Shown here piece by piece: positions 39,401-44,616 of a stretch of DNA of 64,000 nucleotides. Made by a program: the position numbers and the translations under genes. Numbering within the stretch: position 1 is the first letter of the stretch; each line of letters begins with the position of its first letter. The notes below the pieces were generated by a model. It had not been told where the DNA came from and ran no database searches. It saw only the letters and a program-made list of their open reading frames with translations. The DNA comes from Bugula neritina (Eukaryota; Bryozoa; Gymnolaemata; Cheilostomatida; Bugulidae). Location of the stretch: the NCBI GenBank assembly GCA_964035545.1, contig OZ037767.1:7182207-7246206 (forward strand), in the 5' to 3' direction.

Positions 39401-42400
39401 GTGGAGAGTGGGGACAAACCTTCTGGGAGAATGTCTAGTGTAAATCAGGTTGATCAGTCAAGTATGGAGGTGGGTGTGACAGAGAGAGCACGTGATGTTA
39501 ATGTAGATTCTGGTGAGGTCTGTAAAGATACGTCTGCCGGATTGCCTTCTGGGTTAGAGGATGTATCCCCTTCATCAAAGATAGATTCTCTCCAAACGCC
39601 ACGCGTAGACTCTGATAGCAAACCATCTAAAGCACCTGCTCACGGAGATTATCAGAAAGTGAGTGATGAACAGGTGTCTGGAGCATTGATTGATGCGGAC
39701 AAGAGCCTATGCACCAACACACAACCTGAAAGTTGCCAGCTAGATATAGTGATTAAAGATGAGGATATTCTGGTCTGCGAAGTACCAGATGTTAAGGCTG
39801 ATTCCCGTCACACTTCTGATAATGAGGATGGGGTGCGGAGGGTACGTCGCTCTACCAGGTCGAGCAGCAGCAACAATGCCCTGGCTAGAAAAAGTAACTC
39901 CACTACATCTCAACAAAGCTGTGAACTCAACCAGGTACAATCTGCTTCCTGTTATGACATCATCTGCTATTTGTTAGTAATTTTAGGCAGGGTATTCTAC
40001 ATACTTGCGGCAATCACCAAGTGCTAGTAATAAAATATATTACTTTGTATATTGTTAATATTATAACTCTATGCAGTTGTATGGTCTAATGTACTCACTA
40101 TATATGCATTAGATTAGACTTGTATTTATTTGCCAGCAAGTTGAAAACAGATGTACTGAAGTTTCAAATTTTGAAGTTCTTAATTTAGTATAAAGTAGTA
40201 CAACTAGTTTAGTACAGAATTTTCATAACGAGCTGTGTGGTTATTTGTGTTTATAGAGTCAAGTTAGAAAGACCAGATCGAAAACATCTCTTTCCAGCAC
40301 ATCTCTAGGCAACCGAGAAAGTTCAAAACCAAAAAAGCAAAGTAAAACCGAGAAATCAGGTGCCGCTAAGTCTAGTAAACAGAAGACGAAAACGTCTGCA
40401 ACTTCAAAATCTCCCGTGATAAAGACGGAGCCGAAGCATGAAAGTGGAGAATCTACTCTGAAATCTGATCCTCAAAAAGCGGCGAAATTAATTGAATATT
40501 CGAAGCAGTCAGCTCAGCTAGCTGCCACAGCTGCTGTACCAGTTGACGATGGCTCAGGCATAACGCTCAATGATGAGGTCTTCACTAAAAAACATAGTAT
40601 GACAATAGGTGACGTTAGCGGGGAAGCTGCGGTCCTTCTAGAAGGTGGGTTTTCTAGTATACTTATTTTGTTGCAAGAGTTTTGTTTTCAGAATTTTTTG
40701 TCATTGAAGTCCGATTTGAATGCTATTTATTTTAGGGTTCCGCAAGGGTGGTCTAACCAAACCAATGATTACTCAGTCTGTAATTTCTTTATCCTCCAAG
40801 AACTTAGCATGGGTTGGCAGGCACATAAAGTTGGAAAAATTAGCTGTTTCTATTCCAGTTGACAAAGGGCAGGATTACACTGCACTAGACCTTCCATGCA
40901 ACTTTTGTAATACTAAAGTAAGAGGCATGAAGGATATTTTGACTCATGGTTGTAAAAAAAGTGAGAACAAAGATGTATGCTACGTATGCGCAAAGGTGTT
41001 TCCCGGAGAAAATTACACAGATATTCATTTAGCATGTGTACATCTGGAGATACCGTATGACGAGTATGTTGAATGGCTGACTCTAGGAACAGATACCAAT
41101 CCTCATGTAATGTCAGCGGCAGAGCAATCACAGGAGCACAAGGATAGAGTTGCTGACCATAAATCAACTGTTCCCAATCTCTCCACAACCCCCCACCGTC
41201 TACCCACTCACATCAGGGTGAACGAGTCCCCACACGGTAAATTTGGTGAAACAGTTGATACGTCGTTAAATAAAAGCTTGGAAGAGGAAGCTCTTCCAAG
41301 TGATCAGCAACGTGATATATTCTCGCTGGAAGACCGTCGACAGTCTCGAACTTCTGATCATTCAAGTTGCCAGTCAAGGCCATCTCAGAGGCCATCTTCA
41401 GGTGAACAATATACTGATTCCAGGCATGTTAAGCGGAGAGTAGACAAATCCGAACCACATCTTGAATATAGAAGTCACAAATATTCCAGACAGTCACATT
41501 CAACTGGTGGTAATAGTGATTACAGAAGAATTAAAAGTAATGATGGTAGATGCTCAGGTTAGTAAACTGTAGAAAAATTAGTTGTGTGATATTTGCGTAT
41601 TGAAAAATAAACGTTATAAACAGTCGCTGAACTGCAGAGCACCCCGACTCTGCTCGTGCGAGACATTTATGCAAAAACTTACTTGTAATAAAAGGCGTGT
41701 TTTAAAACTAAATCTACTCATTTTTATGTTTTGTTAATTTATCTCCCCTTGCATGTTTTTTGCTCACTGATATCCGAAGCTCTTTTCAAGCAACAGAAAA
41801 CTCATGCTTATGCCTGGTGCTTCAGTTTTTGTTGAGATATATAAAGATTGGGATGATTTTTAAATACTGCTGCTGTAGTGAGTGAATGACTTGTGGCTGT
41901 TTGACATTGTCCAGCCTATCTGTCACACCAAAAAGTAAAACCATACACTAGAAATTGTTTAAATGATTTGCTTACTTACATTTTGTAGTTAATCTTCAAG
42001 ATCATGGTTTCAAAATCTGATCATGATCATAAATTTCTAATCGCTGACAATGTGGTCTTCAGTAGTTTCGGAAACCTGTTTTAATTGCCCGTAAAGGCTC
42101 AAAACACTTTCTTGTACTTTTTCATGCCTCCGTAAAAATTAATCAAAAGCATTATTCAAACTATAGATACAGAGAAATGATGGCTTTAATGTATTTTATT
42201 TGTTGCTAATGAAATATTATATCTTTATGATATATTGTATATTTTCATTGCATTATTATTGGTATTTTAGAAAACAATTCACTAAAAGATCACCGAAAAC
42301 CTGCTGAAATTTCTCGGCGTGCTCAACAGGTAGCGGAACAGCATAGCTACAGATCTTCACGTCACTCTGATGATGATATCGGGGCAGGTAATAGGCCCAG

Positions 42401-43565
42401 ACTTCCAGCTTCACATTATCGTCACTACAGTCGCCATGATGATGTGGGGGCGTTTGACGAACACAGACGACCTGTTCCTCGTCGAATTCACCGTAGTCCT
42501 TTGGCAGATCAGAGAGAGTATGAAGAGCAAAGGTATCACGGTCACCGTGACGATTATAATGATGAGAAGTATATGCGGCATGCGCCTGCTTTTACAGAGC
42601 GTAGCTATTGGGCAAGGAATTATGGTGGCTATAGAGAGCGTAGGCAACATATTGAGCGTGATCGAGCTTCTGCACAACGTACTCATCATGATGCTAACTT
42701 TTCACATAAAATTCCTGATCGAAAAGGCAGCCCCTGGTCGACATATGATGTAGAACGATCTTCCCGTAAGACTGACAGTGAAAGTCAATTTGATTTAAAG
42801 CATGCGAGTAGCTATGTACACAAGACAGATGCAGATAGCATCAACCGTATCAAAAACCGATATCGATATAGTTACAGCAAAAATAAAGCTGGTTCTAGTA
42901 ACAGAAGAGGTTCTGGCAGGTCTCCCTCCCAGTCGCATGATCCTGAGCGAGATTTCAGTAAATCACAAAGAGGTTTGAAAGATAAAACAAGGGAGGAAAG
43001 TGATAGAAGTAAGACACACCATTTACGTGATGAAAAGACTTCCGGTCACGGGACTGTACCACATTCTGGTGGTCGCAAGAGTTCACATGAAGGCCATCAC
43101 CTACCGACTTTCCAGGAAAAGCATAGTACACAGAGTTCTAAAGATGACTTGAGAACTACAATGGATCATAGACACAGACCTGCACCTTCCCATTCCTCTC
43201 CGTGCAAGAGTGGACAGAACAGGGATGGAGACAGGAAAGACCTGAAGCTTTGCAGTAAATCCCAAAAAGAGGACAAAAATAGAAGTGACAGATTTATTGG
43301 CCGAACCGAAAGGCCTCGACAAAGTGAAGCTAAACATCAAGGAAGTCCTGGCATTAGTCCGACTAGTTCTGATAAACTCAAAGTGTCACCAATCAGCCAG
43401 TCCTCAGCTAGGAGCAAGCGTCCTCATTCCGACGATCAGCCTGACAAAAAACATAAACGGCGCCGTGAAAGCTCTCCTCATGGTCAGGAGTTTGTTATGA
43501 CTACTCATGATGGACAAATAGTTCGACTTAAACCATCTAAAGGAGGCACGCTTGAACTTGCTTGA
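5163..43565 (+). CDS. Giant multi-zinc-finger protein, 37 coding exons, 4,630 residues
   Basis: Gene model with exons 5163-6464, 8026-8206, 14518-15138, 16379-16489, 16599-16850, 17832-18038, 18297-18494, 18753-18971, 19929-20162, 20269-20388, 20616-20705, 20817-20993, 21483-21695, 21984-22054, 22206-22392, 22952-23011, 23414-23540, 23942-24113, 24589-24782, 26328-26552, 26987-27186, 27536-27811, 28337-28549, 28961-29094, 29421-29652, 30126-30266, 30980-31201, 32393-34015, 34224-35024, 35116-35460, 36750-37067, 37447-38295, 38633-39034, 39264-39934, 40257-40644, 40736-41557, 42271-43565. All introns are GT-AG and all phases match; 23 of the 35 internal exons are phase 1-1. Family knowledge: tandem C2H2 and C2HC fingers usually bind DNA, RNA or partner proteins in the nucleus. 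A nuclear role is inferred from these and from basic clusters near the C-terminus. No orthologue recognised. The true start may lie upstream. The locus could be two genes, but no in-frame stop separates the parts. Confidence 0.8.
5728..5986 (+). repeat. 24-bp coding minisatellite
   Basis: About ten tandem 24-bp units encode the octapeptide repeat. Six central units are almost identical at DNA level (gagaaggttgagctagggtc core), while the 3' units have diverged. This points to recent expansion by slippage or unequal exchange inside a coding exon, with copy number likely variable between individuals. Confidence 0.9.
6551..6843. repeat. Foldback repeat in intron 1
   Basis: The 1,561-bp intron 1 (6465-8025) holds about four related ~50-bp blocks in alternating orientation around a centre near 6695. 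For example gagaaccccaaactactgca at about 6640 reappears reverse-complemented near 6740, and the outer blocks (ctccagttt and its complement) pair as well. It looks like a foldback element or an inverted pair of degenerate SINEs. No clear target duplication. Confidence 0.6.
7352..7648. mobile_element. 297-bp MITE with 28-bp terminal inverted repeats
   Basis: Both ends carry the same inverted repeat beginning gcctagggccacactgtgcg and running through tattttcg with no mismatch. The element is flanked by TAA on each side (7349-7351, 7649-7651), fitting a 3-bp target duplication. An inner hairpin around cgcacttg and caagtgcg is visible. No coding capacity. Its ends resemble those of the element at 35849-36305 (both contain tagggccacac). 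PIF/Harbinger-like by target site, tentatively. Confidence 0.75.
8026..8206 (+). CDS. Exon 2 of the giant zinc-finger gene
   Basis: Open in phase 0 from a ctatgtag acceptor to a gttagt donor, leaving phase 1. It encodes a Gln/Pro/Glu-rich segment of 60 residues with no recognised domain. It fits because exon 1 ends in phase 0 and exon 3 starts in phase 1. Confidence 0.7.
9750..10088. mobile_element. Non-autonomous hAT-like transposon, 339 bp, intact ends
   Basis: Terminal inverted repeats cagggctgtccaa (left) and caggggtgtccaa (right, reverse complement) differ at one of 13 positions. A perfect 8-bp duplication, gtttatcc, flanks the element (9742-9749 and 10089-10096). An 8-bp duplication with CAGGG-type ends is the hallmark of hAT elements. 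The inside has repeated tgtggccc motifs near both ends and no reading frame, so it would need a transposase supplied in trans. Confidence 0.92.
10151..10232 (-). repeat. tRNA-derived SINE fragment (family B)
   Basis: On the minus strand it reads a tRNA-like head, ccctgtggtgtaatgg, which is partly duplicated, followed by a decayed B box and then gtgggggcaaaggttttata. The last part matches the copy at 48258-48350. Confidence 0.55.
10435..10702. mobile_element. Decayed relative of the 9750-10088 hAT-like element
   Basis: Shares the order of motifs with the intact copy: ttgtccgacaggtggcccc near the left end, tatgtggccctc, then ctgtggcccccagct and gaaaaggttgtacacacctg at the right end. The terminal repeats have diverged and no clear target duplication remains. 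Confidence 0.7.
10899..10950. repeat. Short block of gtgccattattac-type repeats
   Basis: Three tandem copies of about 17 bp with the form tgtgccat-t-ttac. The same motif makes up the right arm of the element at 12651-12895, so this is probably a fragment of the same family. Confidence 0.5.
12651..12895. mobile_element. Inverted-repeat element with subterminal tgccat repeats
   Basis: The left end ggtaaagatggcac and an inner ggtaaaatggcac are mirrored on the right by gtgccatttttacc, and the right arm holds five more variants of the same motif. The middle has C-rich runs (aacccaaaccctaat) that look telomere-like but are not a regular array. No flanking duplication and no real reading frame. Probably a MITE. 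Confidence 0.55.
14518..15138 (+). CDS. Exon 3 of the giant zinc-finger gene, with heptad His/Gln repeats
   Basis: Starts after a tttgtttcag acceptor in phase 1 and ends at a strong a|gtaagt donor in phase 1. The 207 residues are Ser/Glu/Lys-rich without fingers. Near the 3' end a 21-bp repeat encodes about six heptapeptides of form A-N-E/Q-N/I-H-Q-V. The last residues are basic. Reading past the donor runs into an intronic minisatellite, so an open frame there is not coding. Confidence 0.8.
15161..15342. repeat. 19-bp minisatellite just inside intron 3
   Basis: About nine units of attgtgatggtgtcaacat, 19 bp each with scattered changes, starting about 20 bp after the splice donor. Confidence 0.85.
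16149..16245 (-). repeat. Fragment of tRNA-derived SINE (family A)
   Basis: cttcctgacatcactaatg followed by a decayed tRNA-like part ending accattagcctagg matches the better copies at 16935, 27845 and 35541 in order and orientation. Confidence 0.5.
16379..16850 (+). CDS. Exons 4-5 of the giant zinc-finger gene (16379-16489, 16599-16850)
   Basis: Exon 4 encodes a His-rich stretch followed by a short C-x2-C knuckle and several Ser/Tyr; exon 5 opens with Tyr-Cys-Gly and continues Ser/Thr/Asp-rich, ending in an acidic D-D-D-W motif. For exon 4 a better-looking acceptor at 16350 (tctgaacag) would break the frame. The AG at 16377-16378 keeps phase 1, as for neighbouring exons. I prefer it but this start is uncertain. 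No known domain is recognised. Confidence 0.65.
16935..17152 (-). repeat. tRNA-derived SINE (family A)
   Basis: On the minus strand the head reads gtgctctagtggttagagca (A box) and, 35 bp later, ggttcgaatcc (B box), the two internal RNA polymerase III promoter elements of a tRNA. The body includes ccattggtgatgttacg, shared with copies at 27845 and 35541. It lies in intron 5 in antisense orientation to the gene. Confidence 0.85.
17832..18971 (+). CDS. Exons 6-8 of the giant zinc-finger gene (17832-18038, 18297-18494, 18753-18971)
   Basis: Three phase 1-1 exons encoding Lys/Ser/Pro/Thr-rich linkers with several basic clusters (for example K-G-R-K-K-T-Q-K-K in exon 7), consistent with disordered, possibly nuclear-targeting segments. 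No cysteine-rich motif. Donors are gtaagt, gtaaat and gtaagt. Exon 7 begins after a tactgctag acceptor. Confidence 0.75.
18972..19928 (+). other. Intron 8, no feature recognised
   Basis: 957 bp of AT-rich sequence without repeats or reading frames that I can support. Confidence 0.6.
19929..20162 (+). CDS. Exon 9: first C-x3-H-x2-C-x4-C motif of the giant protein
   Basis: Phase 1-1. Near residue 1079 the protein reads C-S-H-N-H-K-T-C-S-S-Y-Y-C, preceded by an amphipathic stretch I-I-x2-L-L-x2-L and followed by Arg-Lys-Tyr. The same arrangement recurs in exons 12 and 13. I read it as a small zinc-binding motif with three Cys and one His; no family name can be assigned. Confidence 0.8.
20269..20705 (+). 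CDS. Exons 10-11 of the giant zinc-finger gene (20269-20388, 20616-20705)
   Basis: Two short phase 1-1 exons. Exon 10 repeats the E-L-L-L-D-I pattern seen before the Cys/His motif of exons 9, 12 and 13 but lacks the Cys/His part, ending in basic residues. It may be a decayed or split copy of that module. Exon 11 is a Lys/Gln/Ser-rich linker of 30 residues. Confidence 0.75.
20817..20993 (+). CDS. Exon 12: second C-x3-H-x2-C-x5-C motif
   Basis: Phase 1-1, with an Ala-rich start. The motif C-N-Q-N-H-R-S-C-A-T-I-S-G-C starts near residue 1205, preceded by V-V-R-G-L-L-S-Q-M-V and followed by an Asn-rich turn and N-V-Y. The donor is gtgtgt, and the donor region is duplicated 65 bp downstream in the intron. 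Confidence 0.8.
20978..21118. repeat. Tandem duplication of 65 bp covering the exon 12 splice donor
   Basis: The stretch from ctctacactcag through gtgtgtattactgcagtg is repeated 65 bp later as ctctacacgcag, gtgtgtattactacagtg. A second potential donor therefore lies at 21059, inside the intron. Confidence 0.85.
21483..21695 (+). CDS. Exon 13: third C-x3-H-x2-C-x4-C motif
   Basis: Phase 1-1. The motif C-K-I-D-H-T-T-C-T-G-V-S-C begins near residue 1270, preceded by D-L-L-T-E-I-A-N-R-V and followed by S-N-V-Y, closely matching exon 12. A basic Lys/Pro-rich tail follows. Confidence 0.82.
21820..21924. repeat. 21-bp minisatellite in intron 13
   Basis: Five units of form ccactgtataatactctaat plus one base, with divergence increasing toward the 3' end. 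Confidence 0.75.
21984..22392 (+). CDS. Exons 14-15 of the giant zinc-finger gene (21984-22054, 22206-22392)
   Basis: Exon 14 goes from phase 1 to phase 0 with a gtttga donor and is strongly basic. Exon 15 returns to phase 1 with a gtgctg donor and is Ser/Ala/Glu-rich, with a basic R-R-K. Both fit disordered linkers. The weak donors lower confidence in the exact ends. Confidence 0.7.
22952..23540 (+). CDS. Exons 16-17 of the giant zinc-finger gene (22952-23011, 23414-23540)
   Basis: Exon 16 is an acidic 20-residue exon (G-G-E-D-E-D). Exon 17 includes an acidic S-S-D-E-E-D patch, a casein-kinase-2-like sequence, and ends in R-R-K-T-L-R with a gtaccc donor in phase 2, matching exon 18. Confidence 0.7.
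23942..24782 (+). CDS. Exons 18-19 of the giant zinc-finger gene (23942-24113, 24589-24782)
   Basis: Exon 18 encodes a highly charged Lys/Glu/Arg helix-like stretch, A-R-R-R-S-K-L, then a likely amphipathic helix (L-V-L-A-Q-L-I-Q-E-E). Exon 19 has a Pro-rich start and a helix-like segment around D-I-V-H-Q-I-F. Phases are 2 to 0 and 0 to 2. No known domain. Confidence 0.75.
24811..25985. repeat. 14-bp satellite filling most of intron 19
   Basis: About 80 tandem units of tctgtagtctatac, starting about 30 bp after the donor. Variants (cagtc, gtgtag, tatgtag) recur at intervals, and a block of several variants seems to be repeated, suggesting duplication of longer segments. No spacer-like variable sequence separates the units. 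Confidence 0.95.
26328..26552 (+). CDS. Exon 20: zinc-finger-like motif
   Basis: Phase 2-2. Encodes L-R-C-P-L-P-A-C followed after 16 residues by T-H-L-L-L-H, a C-x4-C...H-x4-H finger of C2H2 type with widened spacing. The upstream half is a helix-like Leu-rich segment. Confidence 0.8.
26606..26758. repeat. 19-bp minisatellite in intron 20
   Basis: About eight units of gtgttaccagaaagtaata, close to the donor of exon 20. Unrelated in sequence to the 19-bp arrays in introns 3 and 27. Confidence 0.88.
26987..27186 (+). CDS. Exon 21: C2H2-like finger
   Basis: Goes from phase 2 to phase 1. Encodes C-L-I-C-C-K-G-F-P-T-S-Y followed by a run of histidines and T-T-H-T-D-E, a C2H2 finger with extra His. 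Then a helical region L-R-Q-L-W. Donor gtatgc. Confidence 0.8.
27536..28549 (+). CDS. Exons 22-23 of the giant zinc-finger gene (27536-27811, 28337-28549)
   Basis: Exon 22 is Ser/Thr/Pro-rich with scattered Cys. An AG at 27514-27515 looks a good acceptor but puts a stop in frame or breaks it; the AG at 27534-27535 keeps phase 1. Exon 23 has C-W-Y-C-G-R-P-F with one His 13 residues later, a finger lacking the second His. Both exons are phase 1-1. Confidence 0.72.
27845..28022 (-). repeat. tRNA-derived SINE (family A) in intron 22
   Basis: On the minus strand: gagcagccgtggtctagcgg (A-box region), gggtttgaacccc (B box), then ccattggtgatgttaggaa and, at the far end, a segment equal to gactataaacttg. 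The last block is shared nearly base for base with the copy at 35541. Confidence 0.85.
28961..29094 (+). CDS. Exon 24: C2H2-like finger
   Basis: From phase 1 to phase 0. Encodes C-G-V-C-N-T-D-V-E-V-C-G-L-E-Q-H-L-S-Y-H-H, a C-x2-C-x11-H-x3/4-H finger. Donor gtaaag. Confidence 0.8.
29160..29262. repeat. GT/GGT-rich simple repeat in intron 24
   Basis: Runs of gtgttgtagt and then ggtggcggtggtggc. Strong purine/pyrimidine bias, no coding value; it opens a spurious frame on the minus strand. Confidence 0.75.
29421..29652 (+). CDS. Exon 25: two zinc-finger motifs
   Basis: From phase 0 to phase 1. First finger C-P-H-M-C-C-T-D-V-F-S then H-V-I-N-T-H; second C-T-A-C-K-E-V-F-L then H-A-R-S-H and a further Cys. 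Both fit C2H2 spacing and the Phe position expected in such fingers. Confidence 0.85.
29989..30038. repeat. 25-bp perfect-centre hairpin in intron 25
   Basis: aaatttaggattttcaaaca... pairs with its complement with one mismatch and no loop, centred between 30013 and 30014. Confidence 0.85.
30126..31201 (+). CDS. Exons 26-27 of the giant zinc-finger gene (30126-30266, 30980-31201)
   Basis: Exon 26 has His/Cys spaced as H-H-L-C-S-H and a later Cys; no clear finger. Exon 27 has L-L-C-F-V-C-Q-R-L-F-C and, about 35 residues later, D-H-L-R-A-S-H, a C2H2-like finger with a long insertion. Both are phase 1-1. These fingers look degenerate. Confidence 0.72.
31243..32371. repeat. 19-bp satellite filling intron 27
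   Basis: About 60 units of tactctgtatagtatattc, 19 bp each, from about 40 bp after the donor to about 20 bp before the acceptor of exon 28, leaving almost no unique intron. Unit variants (ctatatag, ataatgt, atattat, tgctctg, tagttt) recur in the same order, giving a higher-order repeat of several units. Confidence 0.95.
32393..34015 (+). CDS. Exon 28: seven C-x2-H...C-x2-C knuckles
   Basis: Largest exon, phase 1-1, 541 codons. Residues about 2233-2555 (32710-33678) hold seven motifs of form C-x2-H-x(12-18)-C-x2-C: C-G-I-H, C-K-V-H, C-D-T-H, C-K-I-H, C-E-S-H, C-R-F-H and C-G-I-H starts, each closed by C-x2-C (for example C-L-R-C, C-I-E-C, C-A-V-C). Three carry an extra Cys in the loop. The spacing resembles half of a B-box or a zinc knuckle; Zn binding is inferred. 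A Ser/Lys linker precedes it, and a Lys/Ser/Thr-rich segment splits the motifs 3+4. No paralogue or family name recognised. Confidence 0.85.
34224..35024 (+). CDS. Exon 29: two tandem three-finger modules
   Basis: Phase 1-1. Seven fingers: C-M-Y-C, C-S-K-C, C-P-V-C (closing H-x4-C), a single C-S-E-C finger, then C-x5-C, C-N-I-C and C-T-S-C (closing H-x4-C). Each module is finger 1 with H-x-K-H-like ending, finger 2 with a C-x2-C-x-F-V/I core, and finger 3 of C2HC type. Linkers between modules are Lys/Ser-rich. Confidence 0.9.
35116..35460 (+). CDS. Exon 30: one three-finger module
   Basis: Phase 1-1. C-R-L-C finger, then C-P-Q-C-N-Y-V-A-D finger, then C-T-R-C finger ending in a Cys instead of the second His. 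Acceptor ctgttacag, donor gtaagt. Same order as the modules of exons 29 and 31-33. Confidence 0.9.
35541..35751 (-). repeat. tRNA-derived SINE (family A) in intron 30
   Basis: Minus-strand copy with a decayed A box, a B box ggttcgagccc, the ccattggtgatgttaggaa block and the shared gggatggtgactataaactt end. About 210 bp. Longer than the copy in intron 22 because of a short insertion. Confidence 0.82.
35849..36305. mobile_element. 457-bp MITE with long terminal inverted repeats
   Basis: About 45 bp of inverted repeat at the ends, beginning gtgtagggccacacgacgcg and continuing through gtgacgtgcgagaaat, with one or two mismatches. Flanks are CAA and TAA. The ends share tagggccacac with the 7352-7648 element, so both may be mobilised by the same kind of transposase. 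Confidence 0.8.
36540..36727. repeat. Degenerate 19-bp AT-rich repeat before exon 31
   Basis: Units of tgtatattatgtgtattac and close variants, partly in register at 19 bp, ending about 20 bp before the exon 31 acceptor. It opens spurious reading frames. Confidence 0.65.
36750..37067 (+). CDS. Exon 31: one three-finger module
   Basis: Phase 1-1. Fingers C-R-H-C, C-N-Q-C-N-F-I-T-D and C-K-L-C, the third ending H-x4-C. Acceptor ttttcaag, donor gtatgt. Confidence 0.9.
37447..38295 (+). CDS. Exon 32: three-finger module followed by a Val/Pro/Ser repeat
   Basis: Phase 1-1. Fingers C-R-H-C, C-S-R-C-S-H-V-T-D and C-S-R-C (ending H-x4-C), then an acidic Ser/Glu linker. Near the 3' end three 19-residue repeats begin S-E-H/R-V-V-V-P-P-T-S-A-E (57-bp units at 38088-38248). 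Confidence 0.9.
38088..38248 (+). repeat. 57-bp coding repeat, three copies
   Basis: Three near-identical 57-bp units encode the 19-residue repeat of exon 32. Mostly third-position or conservative changes separate the copies. Confidence 0.88.
38633..39034 (+). CDS. Exon 33: last three-finger module
   Basis: Phase 1-1. Fingers C-R-Y-C-Y-Y-V, C-P-K-C-R-F-V-T-D and C-D-V-C-Y-Y-L, the third closing H-x4-C-C. A Ser-rich linker follows. Donor gtactt. Confidence 0.9.
39264..40644 (+). CDS. Exons 34-35 of the giant zinc-finger gene (39264-39934, 40257-40644)
   Basis: Exon 34 (phase 1 to 0) is acidic and Ser/Asp-rich and ends in a basic R-R-V-R-R-S-T-R. Exon 35 (phase 0 to 1) is Lys/Ser/Thr-rich and holds V-I-K-T-E-P, a canonical psi-K-x-E SUMO-acceptor site. 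Both read as regulated disordered segments. Donors gtacaa and gtgggt. Confidence 0.8.
40736..41557 (+). CDS. Exon 36: two terminal zinc-finger-like motifs
   Basis: Phase 1-1. A conserved-looking Leu/Ser/Val segment is followed by C-N-F-C-N-T-K-V with H-x-C, and C-Y-V-C-A-K-V-F-P with H-x3-C-x-H. The rest is Ser/Arg/His-rich. The intron 36 that follows (41558-42270) shows no features. Confidence 0.85.
42271..43565 (+). CDS. Terminal exon 37: Arg/Ser/His-rich tail
   Basis: Enters in phase 1 and runs open to TGA at 43563-43565 (431 residues). Low complexity rich in Arg, His, Ser, Asp and Tyr, resembling RS-type tails that mediate RNA or phase-separated contacts (inference). Near the end a basic bipartite cluster K-K-H-K-R-R-R is a likely nuclear-localisation signal, followed by a short ordered-looking end with V-M-T-T-H-D-G-Q. 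Confidence 0.85.
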
Positions 43566-43690
43566 AATTTTGATAATTGTATTATACAAACAAATTAACA
43601 GTTTATTTCTGCTCAATTTATGACACATACTGACTGATGTTTATACTGTAAATAGTAAACTTTATGTCATAATAACCCTGATGAACTTAC

Positions 43691-43696
43691 ATTAAA
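43691..43696 (+). terminator. Possible polyadenylation signal (attaaa)
   Basis: The variant hexamer attaaa lies about 125 bp after the stop codon of the giant gene. Other A-rich hexamers exist, so this is a candidate only. Confidence 0.4.
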
Positions 43697-44536
43697 AGCT
43701 TTCGGAGTTTGATCAATACTCTCTAATTTCTTGTGTATTATATAGTTTGCAACATTAAGTATTGTAGTTAAACCATGGTACTTCAGTAATATCGAATCAT
43801 TATGCTTTGTGCATGTAATATTCTTATTTTAATATTATTATAATGCCTTGATGTTTGTCCTTTACTTCCTTATGATATTAGTATGAAACTAAAATTATAG
43901 CTCTTCGAACTTTATTAGTAACTAACATATTTACAGTCATGGTGCATGTCCTTTTCGACTGCTGGTCCTATATACATTATATTATTATTTTTCATGTAAA
44001 ATTAAATGTGCTGAAAATATTGTGTGAAATATCTATAATATATTATATGTATAACTCACTACGTCTCTTCTCTTAAAATTTTAAAGCATCCATGTTTGTC
44101 CTACTTTGTGCTCAACATAAAATTGAGCAACAAAAAGAATGCCTCAACGATGTATCAGCTGGAATGGTTAACTTAAAGCTTCCTTGGACACAGTGTGTTG
44201 ACTGCTATAGTGACTCAATAATATTTTTGAGAAGGGCATCTTCAAATAGCTGTTGCATAAATGCTAAATAATATAATAATATTATTGTCTCAGCTCTATT
44301 TACATTCTGAAACGAAAATAATATTTTGTGATTGCACCTAAGTAATAATGGGTAATCATAGTTTTAATTGAGCCCTATGTAAAAGTCATAATAATAAATT
44401 TATATAACACTTACAAGTTTTTCCAACTGCATAGTAAATAAAATGCTGCAAGCTGATATTACAGATCTATGTAAAACATCAATTGCAATTATATAAATTT
44501 AGCAAGTATAGTGATTGGGCGCATGCAATATAGCTG

Positions 44537-44616
44537 CACACACAAAGTACACACACGCACAAGCACACACTCACGCACGCACACACACGCACACTCACAC
44601 ACACTCACGCACACGC
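44537..44616. repeat. CA/CACG-rich microsatellite
   Basis: About 80 bp of acacacgcacactcac-type repeats. Confidence 0.85.
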
